From Physella acuta (Eukaryota; Mollusca; Gastropoda; Physidae): a stretch of 64,000 bases of DNA. Location: contig NW_026732010.1 in assembly GCF_028476545.1 (NCBI RefSeq), forward strand, positions 114,501 through 178,500, written 5' to 3'. A program made the position numbers and the translations under genes. Positions 51,901-60,749 of the stretch are shown here, one piece after another. Positions within the stretch are counted from its first letter, which is position 1, and each line of letters starts with the position of its first letter. Below the pieces are notes generated by a model. It made no database searches, was not told the DNA's origin, and saw nothing but the letters and a program-made list of their open reading frames with translations.

Positions 51901-54900
51901 ACTCAGTGGTTGGGGTGGGTGTCCAACTCAGGAGTTGGGGTGGGTGGTTGGGGTGGGTGTCCAACTCAGTGGTTGGGGTGGGTGGTTGGGGTGGCTGTCC
52001 AACTCAGTGGTTGGGGTGGCTGTCCAACTCAGTGGTTGGGGTGGGTGGTTGGGGTGGGTGGTTGGGGTGGCTGTCCAACTCAGTGGTTGGGGTGGATGTC
52101 CAACTCAGTGGTTGGGGTGGATGTCCAACAGTGGTTGGGGTGGGTGGTTGGGGTGGCTGTCCAACTCAGTGGTTGGGGTGGATGTCCAACTCAGTGGTTG
52201 GGGTGGGTGGTTGGGGTGGCTGTCCAACTCAGTGGTTGGGGTGGGTTGTTGGGGTGGCTGTCCAACTCAGTGGTTGGGGTGGATGTCCAACTCAGTGGTT
52301 GGGGTGGGTGGTTGGGGTGGCTGTCCAACTCAGTGGTTGGGGTGGGTGGTTGGGGTGGGTGGTTGGGGTGGGTGGTTGGGGTGGGTGGTTGGGGTGGGTG
52401 TCCAACTGAGTGGTTGGGGTGGGTGTCCAACTGAGTGGTTGGGGTGGGTGGTTGGGGTGGATGTCCAACTCAGTGGTTGGGGTGGGTGGTTGGGGTGGCT
52501 GTCCAACTCAGTGGTTGGGGTGGGTGGTTGGGGTGGCTGTCCAACTCAGTGGTTGGGGTGGGTGGTTGGGGTGGGTGGTTGGGGTGGGTGGTTGGGGTGG
52601 CTGTCCATCTCAGTGGTTGGGGTGGGTGGTTGGGGTGGCTGTCCAACTCAGTGGTTCGGGTAGGTGGTTGGGGTGGCTGTCCAACTCAGTGGTTGGGGTG
52701 GGTGGTTGGGGTGGCTGTCCAACTCAGTGGTTGGGGTGGATGTCCAACTCAGTGGTTGGGGTGGGTGGTTGGGGTGGCTGTCCATCTCAGTGGTTGGGGT
52801 GGATGTCCAACTCAGTGGTTGGGGTGGGTGGTTGGGGTGGCTGTCCAACTCAGTGGTTGGGGTGGGTGGTTGGGGTGGCTGTCCAACTCAGTGGTTGGGG
52901 TGGGTGGTTGGGGTGGCTGTCCAACTCAGTGGTTGGGGTGGGTGGTTGGGGTGGCTGTCCATCTCAGTGGTTGGGGTGGGTGGTTGGGGTGGCTGTCCAA
53001 CTCAGTGGTTCGGGTAGGTGGTTGGGGTGGCTGTCCAACTCAGTGGTTGGGGTGGGTGGTTGGGGTGGCTGTCCAACTCAGTGGTTGGGGTGGATGTCCA
53101 ACTCAGTGGTTGGGGTGGGTGGTTGGGGTGGCTGTCCATCTCAGTGGTTGGGGTGGATGTCCAACTCAGTGGTTGGGGTGGGTGGTTGGGGTGGCTGTCC
53201 AACTCAGTGGTTGGGGTGGGTGGTTGGGGTGGCTGTCCAACTCAGTGGTTGGGGTGGGTGTCCAACTCAGTGGTTGGTGTGGGTGGTTGGGGTGGCTGTC
53301 CAACTCAGTGGTTGGGGTGGGTGGTTGGGGTGGCTGTGCAACTCAGTGGTTGGGGTGGGTGTCCAACTCAGTGGTTGGGGTGGGTGGTTGGGGTGGGTGG
53401 TTGGGGTGGCTGTCCAGCTCAGTGGTTGGGGTGGGTGGTTGGGGTGGGTGGTTGGGGTGGCTGTCCAGCTCTGTGGTTGGGGTGGGTGGTTGGGGTGGGT
53501 GGTTGGTTGGGGTGGGTGGTTGGGGTGGCTGTCCAACTCAGTGGTTGGGGTGGTTGGTTGGGGTGGGTGGTTGGGGTGGCTGTCCAACTCAGTGGGGGGG
53601 GTGGGTGGTTCGGGTAGGTGGTTGGGGTGGCTGTCGAACTCAGTGGTTGGGGTGGCTGTCCAACTCTGTGGTTGGGGTGGGTGGTTTGGTGGGGTGGGTG
53701 GTTGGGGTGGGTGGTTGGGGTGGCTGTCCAGCTCAGTGGTTGGGGTGGGTGGTTGGGGTGGCTGTCCAGCTCAGTGGTTGGGGTGGGTGGTTGGGGTGGC
53801 TGTCCAACTCTGTGGTTGGGGTGGGTGGTTGGGGTGGCTGTCCAACTCTGTGGTTGGGGTGGGTGGTTGGGGTGGGTGTCCAACTCAGTGGTTGAAGTGG
53901 GTGGTTCGGGTAGGTGGTTGGGGTGGCTGTCCAACTCAGTGGTTGGGGTGGCTGTCCAACTCAGTGGTTGAAGTGGGTGGTTCGGGTAGGTGGTTGGGGT
54001 GGCTGTCCAACTCAGTGGTTGGGGTGGGTGGTTGGGGTGGCTGTCCAACTCAGTGGTTGGGGTGGGTGGTTGGGGTGGCTGTCCAACTCAGTGGTTGGGG
54101 TGGGTGGTTGGGGTGGCTGTCCAACTCAGTGGTTGGGGTGGGTGGTTGGGGTGGCTGTCCAACTCTGTGGTTTTCAACCTATCAATCCTCTGAGGTGGAG
54201 GCTCTCCAAAAAAGTTATGAACCACTGGTTTCACTCTTAGATAACATACTATCCATAGTGAGAAAGGGGCAAGAACCACTAATCTCACTGTTAGATAACA
54301 AACTATCCATAGTGAGAAAGTGGCAAGAACCACTAATCTCACTGTTAGATAACATACTATCCATAGTGAGAAAGAGCCTAGCTTGTTGGCTACGTAAGAA
54401 CTATGAGGTTCATTCCTGTGAATGTGTGTGTGTGTGGGGGGGGGGGGGGGGGGAAAGGGTATGTTTCCATACATAGATTGGGGGAGGGGGACTTCAAGTT
54501 GAAATTCCTGCAAATTATGATGTGATTTTTGTTTTCTAACGTACCCCACAAGACCCCTTAAGAAAATTATGATGAGAATTTTGTCTTCTAACTTACCCCA
54601 CAAGAACCCTTAAGAAAATTATGATGAGAATTTTGTCTTCTAACTTACCCCACAAGAACCCCTAAGAAAATTATGATGAGAATTTTGTCTTCTAACTTAC
54701 CCCACAAGAACTCCTAAGAAAATTATGATGAGAATTTTGTCTTCTAACTTACCCCACAAGAACCCTTGAGAATGAAAGGGTCGTTTGGGTAATCATAGCC
54801 TTCGCATGATACTTCAACATGTCCAAAACGATAGGCGTTGTCCATATCTGATTTACATTCCCACTGGAAGAATACAAGGCAATAATGGAACTGATATCCA

Positions 54901-55518
54901 CATATATGGTGTCAGATAATGGAGCTGATATCCATATATATGGTGTCAGATAATGGAACTGATATCCACAAATATGGTGTCAGATAATGGAACTGATATC
55001 CACATATATGGTGTCAGATAATGGAACTGATATCCATATATATGGTGTCAGATAATGGAACTGATATCCACATATATGGTGTCAGATAATGGAAGTGATA
55101 TCCACATATATGGTGTCAGATAATGGAACTGATATCCATATATATGGTGTCAGATAGTGAATATCATAGGCATTTACAAAATGTATAAAATCTATACAGT
55201 AATTAAAATGTAGAAGAAATAAACCTGAATATCATAGGCATGTACAAAATGTATAAAATGTATGGAGTAATTAAAATGGAGAAGAAATAAACCTGAATAT
55301 CATAGGCATGTACAAAATGTATAAAATGTATGGAGTAATTAAAATGGAGAAGAAATAAACCTGAATATCATAGGCATGTACAAAATGTATAAAATGTATG
55401 GAGTAATTAAAATGGAGAAGAAATAAACCTGAATATCATAGCCATCCGAGCCTCTGTTGGTGCACTGGACAACTTTAGGGGTGAACTTGTACTGGGCTGA
55501 TCCACCAACACACTTCAG
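45684..55518 (-). CDS. SARAF: SARAF (TMEM66), store-operated calcium entry regulator; first exon(s) outside window
   Basis: Five exons with perfect phase agreement give 244 codons plus stop: 55429-55518, 54753-54863, 49937-49995, 48629-48798 and 45684-45988. Family landmarks in order: QLKCVGG-type start (LKCVGGSAQYKFTPKVVQC), DGYDIQ, WECKSDMDNAYRFGHVEVSC, LKGSCG, LEFTIELTEEG, one membrane helix (FVFGLILVLMYVIYKL), a proline-rich cytosolic tail, GGGFWTGAATGGLLGYFLGN, and the end TRTASGFGGTSRR close to human TRTASGYGGTRRR. The luminal cysteines typical of the family are present. In vertebrates SARAF sits in the ER membrane and promotes slow inactivation of STIM-ORAI calcium entry; the same role here is inferred. 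The signal peptide exon is missing from the window. Each intron carries one or more minisatellites. Confidence 0.96.
46038..48598. repeat. Minisatellite, 19-bp unit with longer variants, about 130 copies
   Basis: The unit is CATGTAGCCAGACACACAA (variant CATGTACCCAGACACACGA). Forms with an added GACCACAA or GACCAAGA are concentrated from 47500 to 48600. It fills the last SARAF intron, from about 50 bases beyond the last exon's acceptor to about 30 bases from the preceding donor. On the SARAF sense strand the units contain no AG. Minus-strand frames up to 917 codons, rich in Cys, Val and Trp, are read-through. Confidence 0.97.
48629..48798 (-). CDS. SARAF: SARAF exon with the membrane segment
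   Basis: The acceptor is GTTTCTCCAG and the donor GGTCAAG|GTCAGT. The exon is 170 bases, with one base in and one base out around 56 codons. It codes for YQYKSEGGPNG, the helix FVFGLILVLMYVIYKLCL, and the start of the proline-rich tail (ELPPQQPPPYGFRPEYMPG). Confidence 0.96.
48840..49262. repeat. Minisatellite, 32-bp unit, 13 copies, bracketed by an acceptor duplication
   Basis: The unit contains TACTGGTAGATGGTGGGGTG and GAGAGCTTTGAC. Variants GGGATGGAGGG, GGGATGGAGAG and GGGGTGGAGAG cycle in order three times, giving a 96-bp higher-order repeat. It starts about 40 bases upstream (gene sense) of the SARAF membrane exon's acceptor. Confidence 0.96.
49263..49936. other. SARAF intron sequence with an acceptor-region duplicate, otherwise unique
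   Basis: 49257-49307 repeats the acceptor region of the membrane exon (shared CTGGTAGCTG, GAAACAATTGAAACCATCA and GGGCATTCAAAATATAG). The rest is AT-rich unique intron. Confidence 0.7.
49937..49995 (-). CDS. SARAF: SARAF short exon (59 bases)
   Basis: The acceptor is TTTTTCTCTAG and the donor TACAA|GTAAGT. Nineteen codons read LEFTIELTEEGRQFKSYSY, plus two bases that join the next exon as asparagine. This corresponds to the LEYNLDYTELG region in human SARAF but is shorter. Confidence 0.93.
50023..50275. repeat. Minisatellite, 45-bp unit, about 5.5 copies
   Basis: The unit contains AATATCAATAAGCTATACTA and TGGTTTGTCCACCTATACAG. It begins about 30 bases upstream (gene sense) of the 59-base SARAF exon. 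Confidence 0.95.
50276..50588. other. SARAF intron spacer with a two-copy repeat
   Basis: 50375-50450 contains two copies sharing GAAACAAATGATGTCACATC and AATGTTC. The rest is unique. Confidence 0.6.
50590..54172. repeat. G-rich composite minisatellite, 25-bp and 13-bp modules
   Basis: Modules are a 25-bp unit containing GGTTGGGGTGGCTGTCCAAC and TCAGT, and a 13-bp unit, GGTTGGGGTGGGT. Variants have GGATGTCC, GGGTGTCC, CCATCTCAG, CCAGCTCAG and GGTTCGGGTAGG. Runs such as GGGGTGGGTGGTTGGGG fit G-quadruplex patterns on the plus strand, which is the template strand of SARAF. Open frames up to 688 codons are read-through. Confidence 0.97.
54221..54378. repeat. Minisatellite, 54-bp unit, about 3 copies
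   Basis: Units share GAACCACTAATCTCACTGTT, AGATAACATACTATCCATAG and TGAGAAAG. It lies in the SARAF intron next to the G-rich array. Confidence 0.92.
54424..54453. repeat. (TG)n followed by an 18-base G run
   Basis: This is a short TG dinucleotide tract, then 18 guanines at 54436-54453, in a SARAF intron. Confidence 0.9.
54489..54780. repeat. Minisatellite, 52-bp unit, 5 copies, each with exon end and splice donor
   Basis: The unit contains AAGAAAATTATGATGAGAAT and TTCTAACTTACCCCACAAGA. In SARAF sense each copy carries AAGGGTTCTTGTGGG|GTAAGT, the last 15 bases of the WECKSD exon and its donor. Donor copies are at 54591, 54643 and 54695, the real one is at 54747-54752, and a diverged one (GTACGT) is near 54539. 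Confidence 0.96.
54753..54863 (-). CDS. SARAF: SARAF exon WECKSD..KGSCG
   Basis: The acceptor is GTATTCTTCCAG and the donor TGTGGG|GTAAGT. Exactly 37 codons in phase 0 read WECKSDMDNAYRFGHVEVSC, then EGYDYPNDPFILKGSCG. The three cysteines match the conserved luminal cysteines of vertebrate SARAF. Confidence 0.97.
54880..55156. repeat. Minisatellite, 34-bp unit, 8 copies
   Basis: The unit contains GATAATGGAACTGATATCCA and CATATATGGTGTCA. The array starts about 17 bases upstream (gene sense) of the WECKSD exon acceptor. Confidence 0.95.
55157..55440. repeat. Minisatellite, 68-bp unit, 4 copies, each with exon end and splice donor
   Basis: The unit contains GAATATCATAGGCATGTACA, AAATGTATGGAGTAATTAAA and GAGAAGAAATAAACCT. 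In SARAF sense each carries CTATGATATTCAG|GTTTAT, the last 13 bases and donor of the neighbouring exon. Decoys sit at 55223, 55291 and 55359, and the real junction is at 55427-55429. Confidence 0.96.
55429..55518 (-). CDS. SARAF: SARAF exon LKCVGG..DGYDIQ (first exon in window)
   Basis: The acceptor is GTCTATCCCTCAG and the donor ATTCAG|GTTTAT, a weak consensus. Thirty codons in phase 0 read LKCVGGSAQYKFTPKVVQC and TNRGSDGYDIQ, close to human LKCVGGTA and VIQCQNKGWDGYDVQ. The upstream exon with the signal peptide is not in the window. Confidence 0.95.
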
Positions 55519-55524
55519 CTGAGG

Positions 55525-58500
55525 GATAGACAACACAGTGTGACATCAGATAGACAACACAGTGTGACATCAGATAGACAACACAGTGTGACATCAGATA
55601 GACAACACAGTGTGACATCAGATAGACAACACAGTGTGACATCAGATAGACAGACAACAGTGTGACATCAGATAGACAACACAGTGTGACATCAGATAGA
55701 CAACACAGTGTGACATCAGATAGACAACACAGTGTGACATCAGATAGACAGACAACAGTGTGACATCAGATAGACAACACAGTGTGACATCAGATAGACA
55801 ACACAGTGTGGCATCAGATAGACAACACAGTGTGACATCAGACAGACAACAGTGTGACATCAGATAGACAGACAACAGTGTGACATCAGATAGACAACAC
55901 AGTGTGACATCAGATAGACAACACAGTGTGACATCAGATAGACAACAGTGTGACATCAGATAGACAGACAACAGTGTGACATCAGATAGACAACACAGTG
56001 TGACATCAGATAGACAACACAGTGTGACATCAGATAGACAGACAACAGTGTGACATCAGATAGACAACACAGTGTGACATCAGATAGACAACACAGTGTG
56101 ACATCAGACAGACAACAGTGTGACATCAGATAGACAACACAGTGTGACATCAGATAGACAACACAGTGTGACATCAGACAGACAACAGTGTGACATCAGA
56201 TAGACAGACAACAGTGTGACATCAGATAGACAACACAGTGTGACATCAGACAGACAACACAGTGTGACATCAGATAGACAACAGTGTGACATCAGATAGA
56301 CAACACAGTGTGACATCAGATAGACAACACAGTGTGACATCAGATAGACAACACTGTGTGACATCAGATAGACAGACAACAGTGTGACATCAGATAGACA
56401 ACACAGTGTGACATCAGATAGACAGACAACAGTGTGACATTAGATAGACAGACAACAGTGTGACATCAGATAGACAACACAGTGTGACATCAGATAGACA
56501 GACAACAGTGTGACATCAGATAGACAACACAGTGTGACATCAGATAGACAGACAACAGTGTGACATCAGATAGACAACACAGTGTGACATCAGATAGACA
56601 GACAACAGTGTGACATTAGATAGACAGACAACAGTGTGACATCAGATAGACAACACAGTGTGACATCAGATAGACAACAGTGTGACATCAGATAGACAAC
56701 ACAGTGTGACATCAGATAGACAACACAGTGTGACATCAGATAGACAACAGTGTGACATCAGACACACAACAGTGTGACATCAGATAGACAACACAGTGTG
56801 ACATCAGATAGACAGACAACAGTGTGACATCAGATAGACAACACAGTGTGACATCAGATAGACAGACAACAGTGTGACATCAGACAGACAACAGTGTGAC
56901 ATCAGATAGACAGACAACAGTGTGACATCAGATAGACAACAGTGTGACATCAGACACACAACACAGTGTGACATCAGACACACAACAGTGTGACATCAGA
57001 TAGACAACACAGTGTGACATCAGACAGACAACACAGTGTGACATCAGATAGACAGACAACAGTGTGACATCAGATAGACAACAGTGTGACATCAGATAGA
57101 CAACACAGTGTGACATCAGATAGACAACACAGTGTGACATCAGACAGACAACACAGTGTGACATCAGATAGACAACACAGTGTGACATCAGATAGACAAC
57201 AGTGTGACATCAGATAGACAACACAGTGTGACATCAGATAGACAACACAATGTGACATCAGATAGACAACACAGTGTGACATCAGATAGACAACACAGTG
57301 TGACATCAGATAGACACACAATGTGACATCAGATAGACAACACAGTGTGACATCAGATAGACAACAGTGTGACATCAGACAGACAACACAGTGTGACATC
57401 AGATAGACAACACAGTGTGACATCAGATAGACAACAGTGTGACATCAGATAGACAACACAGTGTGACATCAGATAGACAACACAATGTGACATCAGATAG
57501 ACAACACAGTGTGACATCAGATAGACAACAGTGTGACATCAGATAGACAACACAGTGTGACATCAGATAGACAAGTGTGACATCAGATAGACAACAGTGT
57601 GACATCAGACAGACAACAGTGTGACATCAGATAGACAACACAGTGTGACATCAGATAGACAACACAGTGTGACATCAGATAGACAACAGTGTGACATCAG
57701 ATAGACAACACAGTGTGACATCAGATAGACAGACAACAGTGTGACATCAGATAGACAACAGTGTGACATCAGATAGACAACACAGTGTGACATCAGACAG
57801 ACAACAGTGTGACATCAGATAGACAACACAGTGTGACATCAGATAGACAACACAGTGTGACATCAGATAGACAACACAGTGTGACATCGGATAGACAACA
57901 CAGTGTGACATCAGATAGACAACACAGTGTGACATCAGATAGACAACACAGTGTGACATCAGATAGACAACACAGTGTGACATCAGACAGACAACACAGT
58001 GTGACATCAGATAGACAACACAGTGTGACATCAGATAGACAACACAGTGTGACATCAGATAGACAACACAGTGTGACATCAGACAGACAACACAGTGTGA
58101 CATCAGACAGACAACACAGTGTGACATCAGATAGACAACACAGTGTGACATCAGATAGACAACACAGTGTGACATCAGATAGACAACACAGTGTGACATC
58201 AGACAGACAACACAGTGTGACATCAGATAGACAACAGTGTGACATCAGACAGACAACACAGTGTGACATCAGTCAGACAACAGTGTGACATCAGATAGAC
58301 AACACAGTGTGACATCAGATAGACAACACAGTGTGACATCAGATAGACAACACAGTGTGACATCGGATAGACAACACAGTGTGACATCAGACAGACAACA
58401 CAGTGTGACATCAGATAGACAACACAGTGTGACATCAGATAGACAACACAGTGTGACATCAGACAGACAACAGTGTGACATCAGATAGACAACACAGTGT

Positions 58501-59930
58501 GACATCAGACACACAACAGTGTGACATCAGATAGACAACACAGTGTGACATCAGATAGACAGACAACAGTGTGACATCAGATAGACAACACAGTGTGACA
58601 TCAGACAGACAACAGTGTGACATCAGACAGACAACACAGTGTGACATCAGATAGACAACACAGTGTGACATCAGATAGACAACACAGTGTGACATCAGAT
58701 AGACAACACAGTGTGACATCAGATAGACAACACAGTGTGACATCAGATAGACAACACAGTGTGACATCAGATAGACAACACAGTGTGACATCAGATAGAC
58801 AACACAGTGTGACATCAGATAGACAACACAGTGTGACATCAGACAGACAACACAGTGTGACATCAGACAGACAACACAGTGTGACATCAGTCAGACAACA
58901 GTGTGACATCAGATAGACAACACAGTGTGACATCAGACAGACAACACAGTGTGACATCAGATAGACAACACAGTGTGACATCAGACAGACAACAGTGTGA
59001 CATCAGATAGACAGACAACAGTGTGACATCAGACAGACAACACAGTGTGACACCAGACAGACAACAGTGTGACATCAGATAGACAACACAGTGTGACATC
59101 AGACAGACAACAGTGTGACATCAGATAGACAGACAACAGTGTGACATCAGATAGACAGACAACAGTGTGACATCAGATAGACAACACAGTGTGACATCAG
59201 ATAGACAACACAGTGTGACATCAGACAGACAACAGTGTGACATCAGACAGACAACACAGTGTGACATCAGATAGACAACACAGTGTGACATCAGATAGAC
59301 AACAGTGTGACATCAGATAGACAACACAGTGTGACATCAGATAGACAACACAGTGTGACATCAGATAGACAACAGTGTGACATCAGATAGACAACACAGT
59401 GTGACATCAGATAGACAACACAGTGTGACATAAGATAGACAACACAGTGTGACATCAGACAGACAACATAGTGTGACATCAGATAGACAGACAACAGTGT
59501 GACATCAGATAGACAACACAGTGTGACATCAGACAGACAACACAGTGTGACATCAGATAGACAGACAACAGTGTGACATCAGATAGACAACAGTGTGACA
59601 TCAGATAGACAACACAGTGTGACATCAGATAGACAACACAGTGTGATATCAGACAGACAACAGTGTGACATCAGATAGACAGACAACAGTGTGACATCAG
59701 ATAGACAGACAACAGTGTGACATCAGATAGACAACAGTGTGACATCAGATAGACAACACAGTGTGACATCAGATAGACAACACAGTGTGATATCAGACAG
59801 ACAACAGTGGGACATCAGATAGACAGACAACAGTGTGACATCAGATAGACAGACAACAGTGTGACATCAGATAGACAACACAGTGTGACATCAGATAGAC
59901 AACACAGTGTGACATCAAACAGACAAAAAA
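55525..59930. repeat. Minisatellite, 24-bp unit with 20-28-bp variants, about 190 copies
   Basis: The unit contains ACATCAGATAGACAACACAG and TGTG. Variants have AGACAGACAACAG or lose ACAC. It begins six bases upstream (gene sense) of the SARAF exon acceptor. The sense-strand unit, CACACTGTGTTGTCTATCTG then ATGT, has no AG and is pyrimidine-rich. Open frames are read-through. Confidence 0.98.
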
Positions 59931-60301
59931 GAGTGTAAGAAGTGCATTTACCCTATACCCATTTAAGGAAGCTACTATTTGTCTATACCATCAACCCTGT
60001 ACTTGTGTGTTGTTTGTGCAGTGTTTATGAGGCCCATGTTCAGTTGGTACCTTCGGGGTCAGAGTTTAAAGAAGTGTGTACATTTCCCAATTGATGCTTG
60101 GAAGGTGAGGTAGCTCAATGGTAGGTTCGGATCCCGCTTGGTTAAAACTTGGAATATATTCTGTATCTATGTCTACTTTCTGTTTATATTTTAAATTCAA
60201 TTAATATTCCCTTGTAAAAAATACTTATTGTCTGCAGTCCTATTTTTAGCACTTGGATATGCTCACAATTTTCATCAACACCAGGTAACCTGATCTAGTC
60301 A
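59931..60301. other. Spacer within presumed SARAF intron, with tRNA-like remnant
   Basis: Apart from the tRNA-like piece at 60102-60140, this is unique sequence. I searched the minus strand for the SARAF signal-peptide exon and did not find one. Confidence 0.5.
60102..60140 (+). repeat. tRNA-like A-box/B-box remnant, possible SINE relic
   Basis: GTAGCTCAATGGTA resembles a tRNA A box and GGTTCGGATCC a B box, but they are only about a dozen bases apart. The piece would be a deleted or chimeric SINE head, and it cannot fold into a full tRNA. Confidence 0.3.
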
Positions 60302-60676
60302 TTGCTACTTCATAGAATCTTCCCTTTTCTATTGAATGGAACTATTTATATCATTTTGCTACTTCATAGAATCTTCCCTTTTCTATTGAATGGAACTATT
60401 TATATCATTTTGCTACTTCATAGAATCTTCCCTTTTCTATTGAATGGAACTATTTATATCATTTTGCTACTTCATAGAATCTTCCCTTTTCTATTGAATG
60501 GAACTATTTATATCATTTTGCTACTTCATAGAATCTTCCCTTTTCTATTGAATGGAACTATTTATATCATTTTGCTACTTCATAGAATCTTCCCTTTTCT
60601 ATTGAATGGAACTATTTATATCATTTTGCTACTTCATAGAATCTTCCCTTTTCTATTGAATGGAACTATTTATATT
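60302..60676. repeat. Minisatellite, 54-bp unit, 7 copies
   Basis: The unit contains GCTACTTCATAGAATCTTCC, CTTTTCTATTGAATGGAACT and ATTTATATCATTTT. Copies are essentially identical. Eighteen codons per unit keep the plus strand open; no coding support exists. Confidence 0.97.
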
Positions 60677-60749
60677 ATTTTCAAATGAAAAGAAAGTTGA
60701 AATGAAATCAGTGCATTATTTAAAACTGAGTAAAATTTTAACTTGGCCC

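Noticed and set aside
50590-54172. Telomere-like GGTTGGGG repeats
   Set aside because: These are a mix of 25- and 13-bp modules with CTGTCCAACTCAG, unlike any telomere repeat, and are flanked by SARAF exons.
50590-54476. Gly/Trp-rich frames up to 688 codons resembling structural or shell proteins
   Set aside because: Array read-through in a SARAF intron. Codons follow the DNA repeat, and the real exons on the minus strand splice across it.
60102-60140. A functional tRNA gene
   Set aside because: The A-box-like and B-box-like motifs are too close together and no cloverleaf can form.
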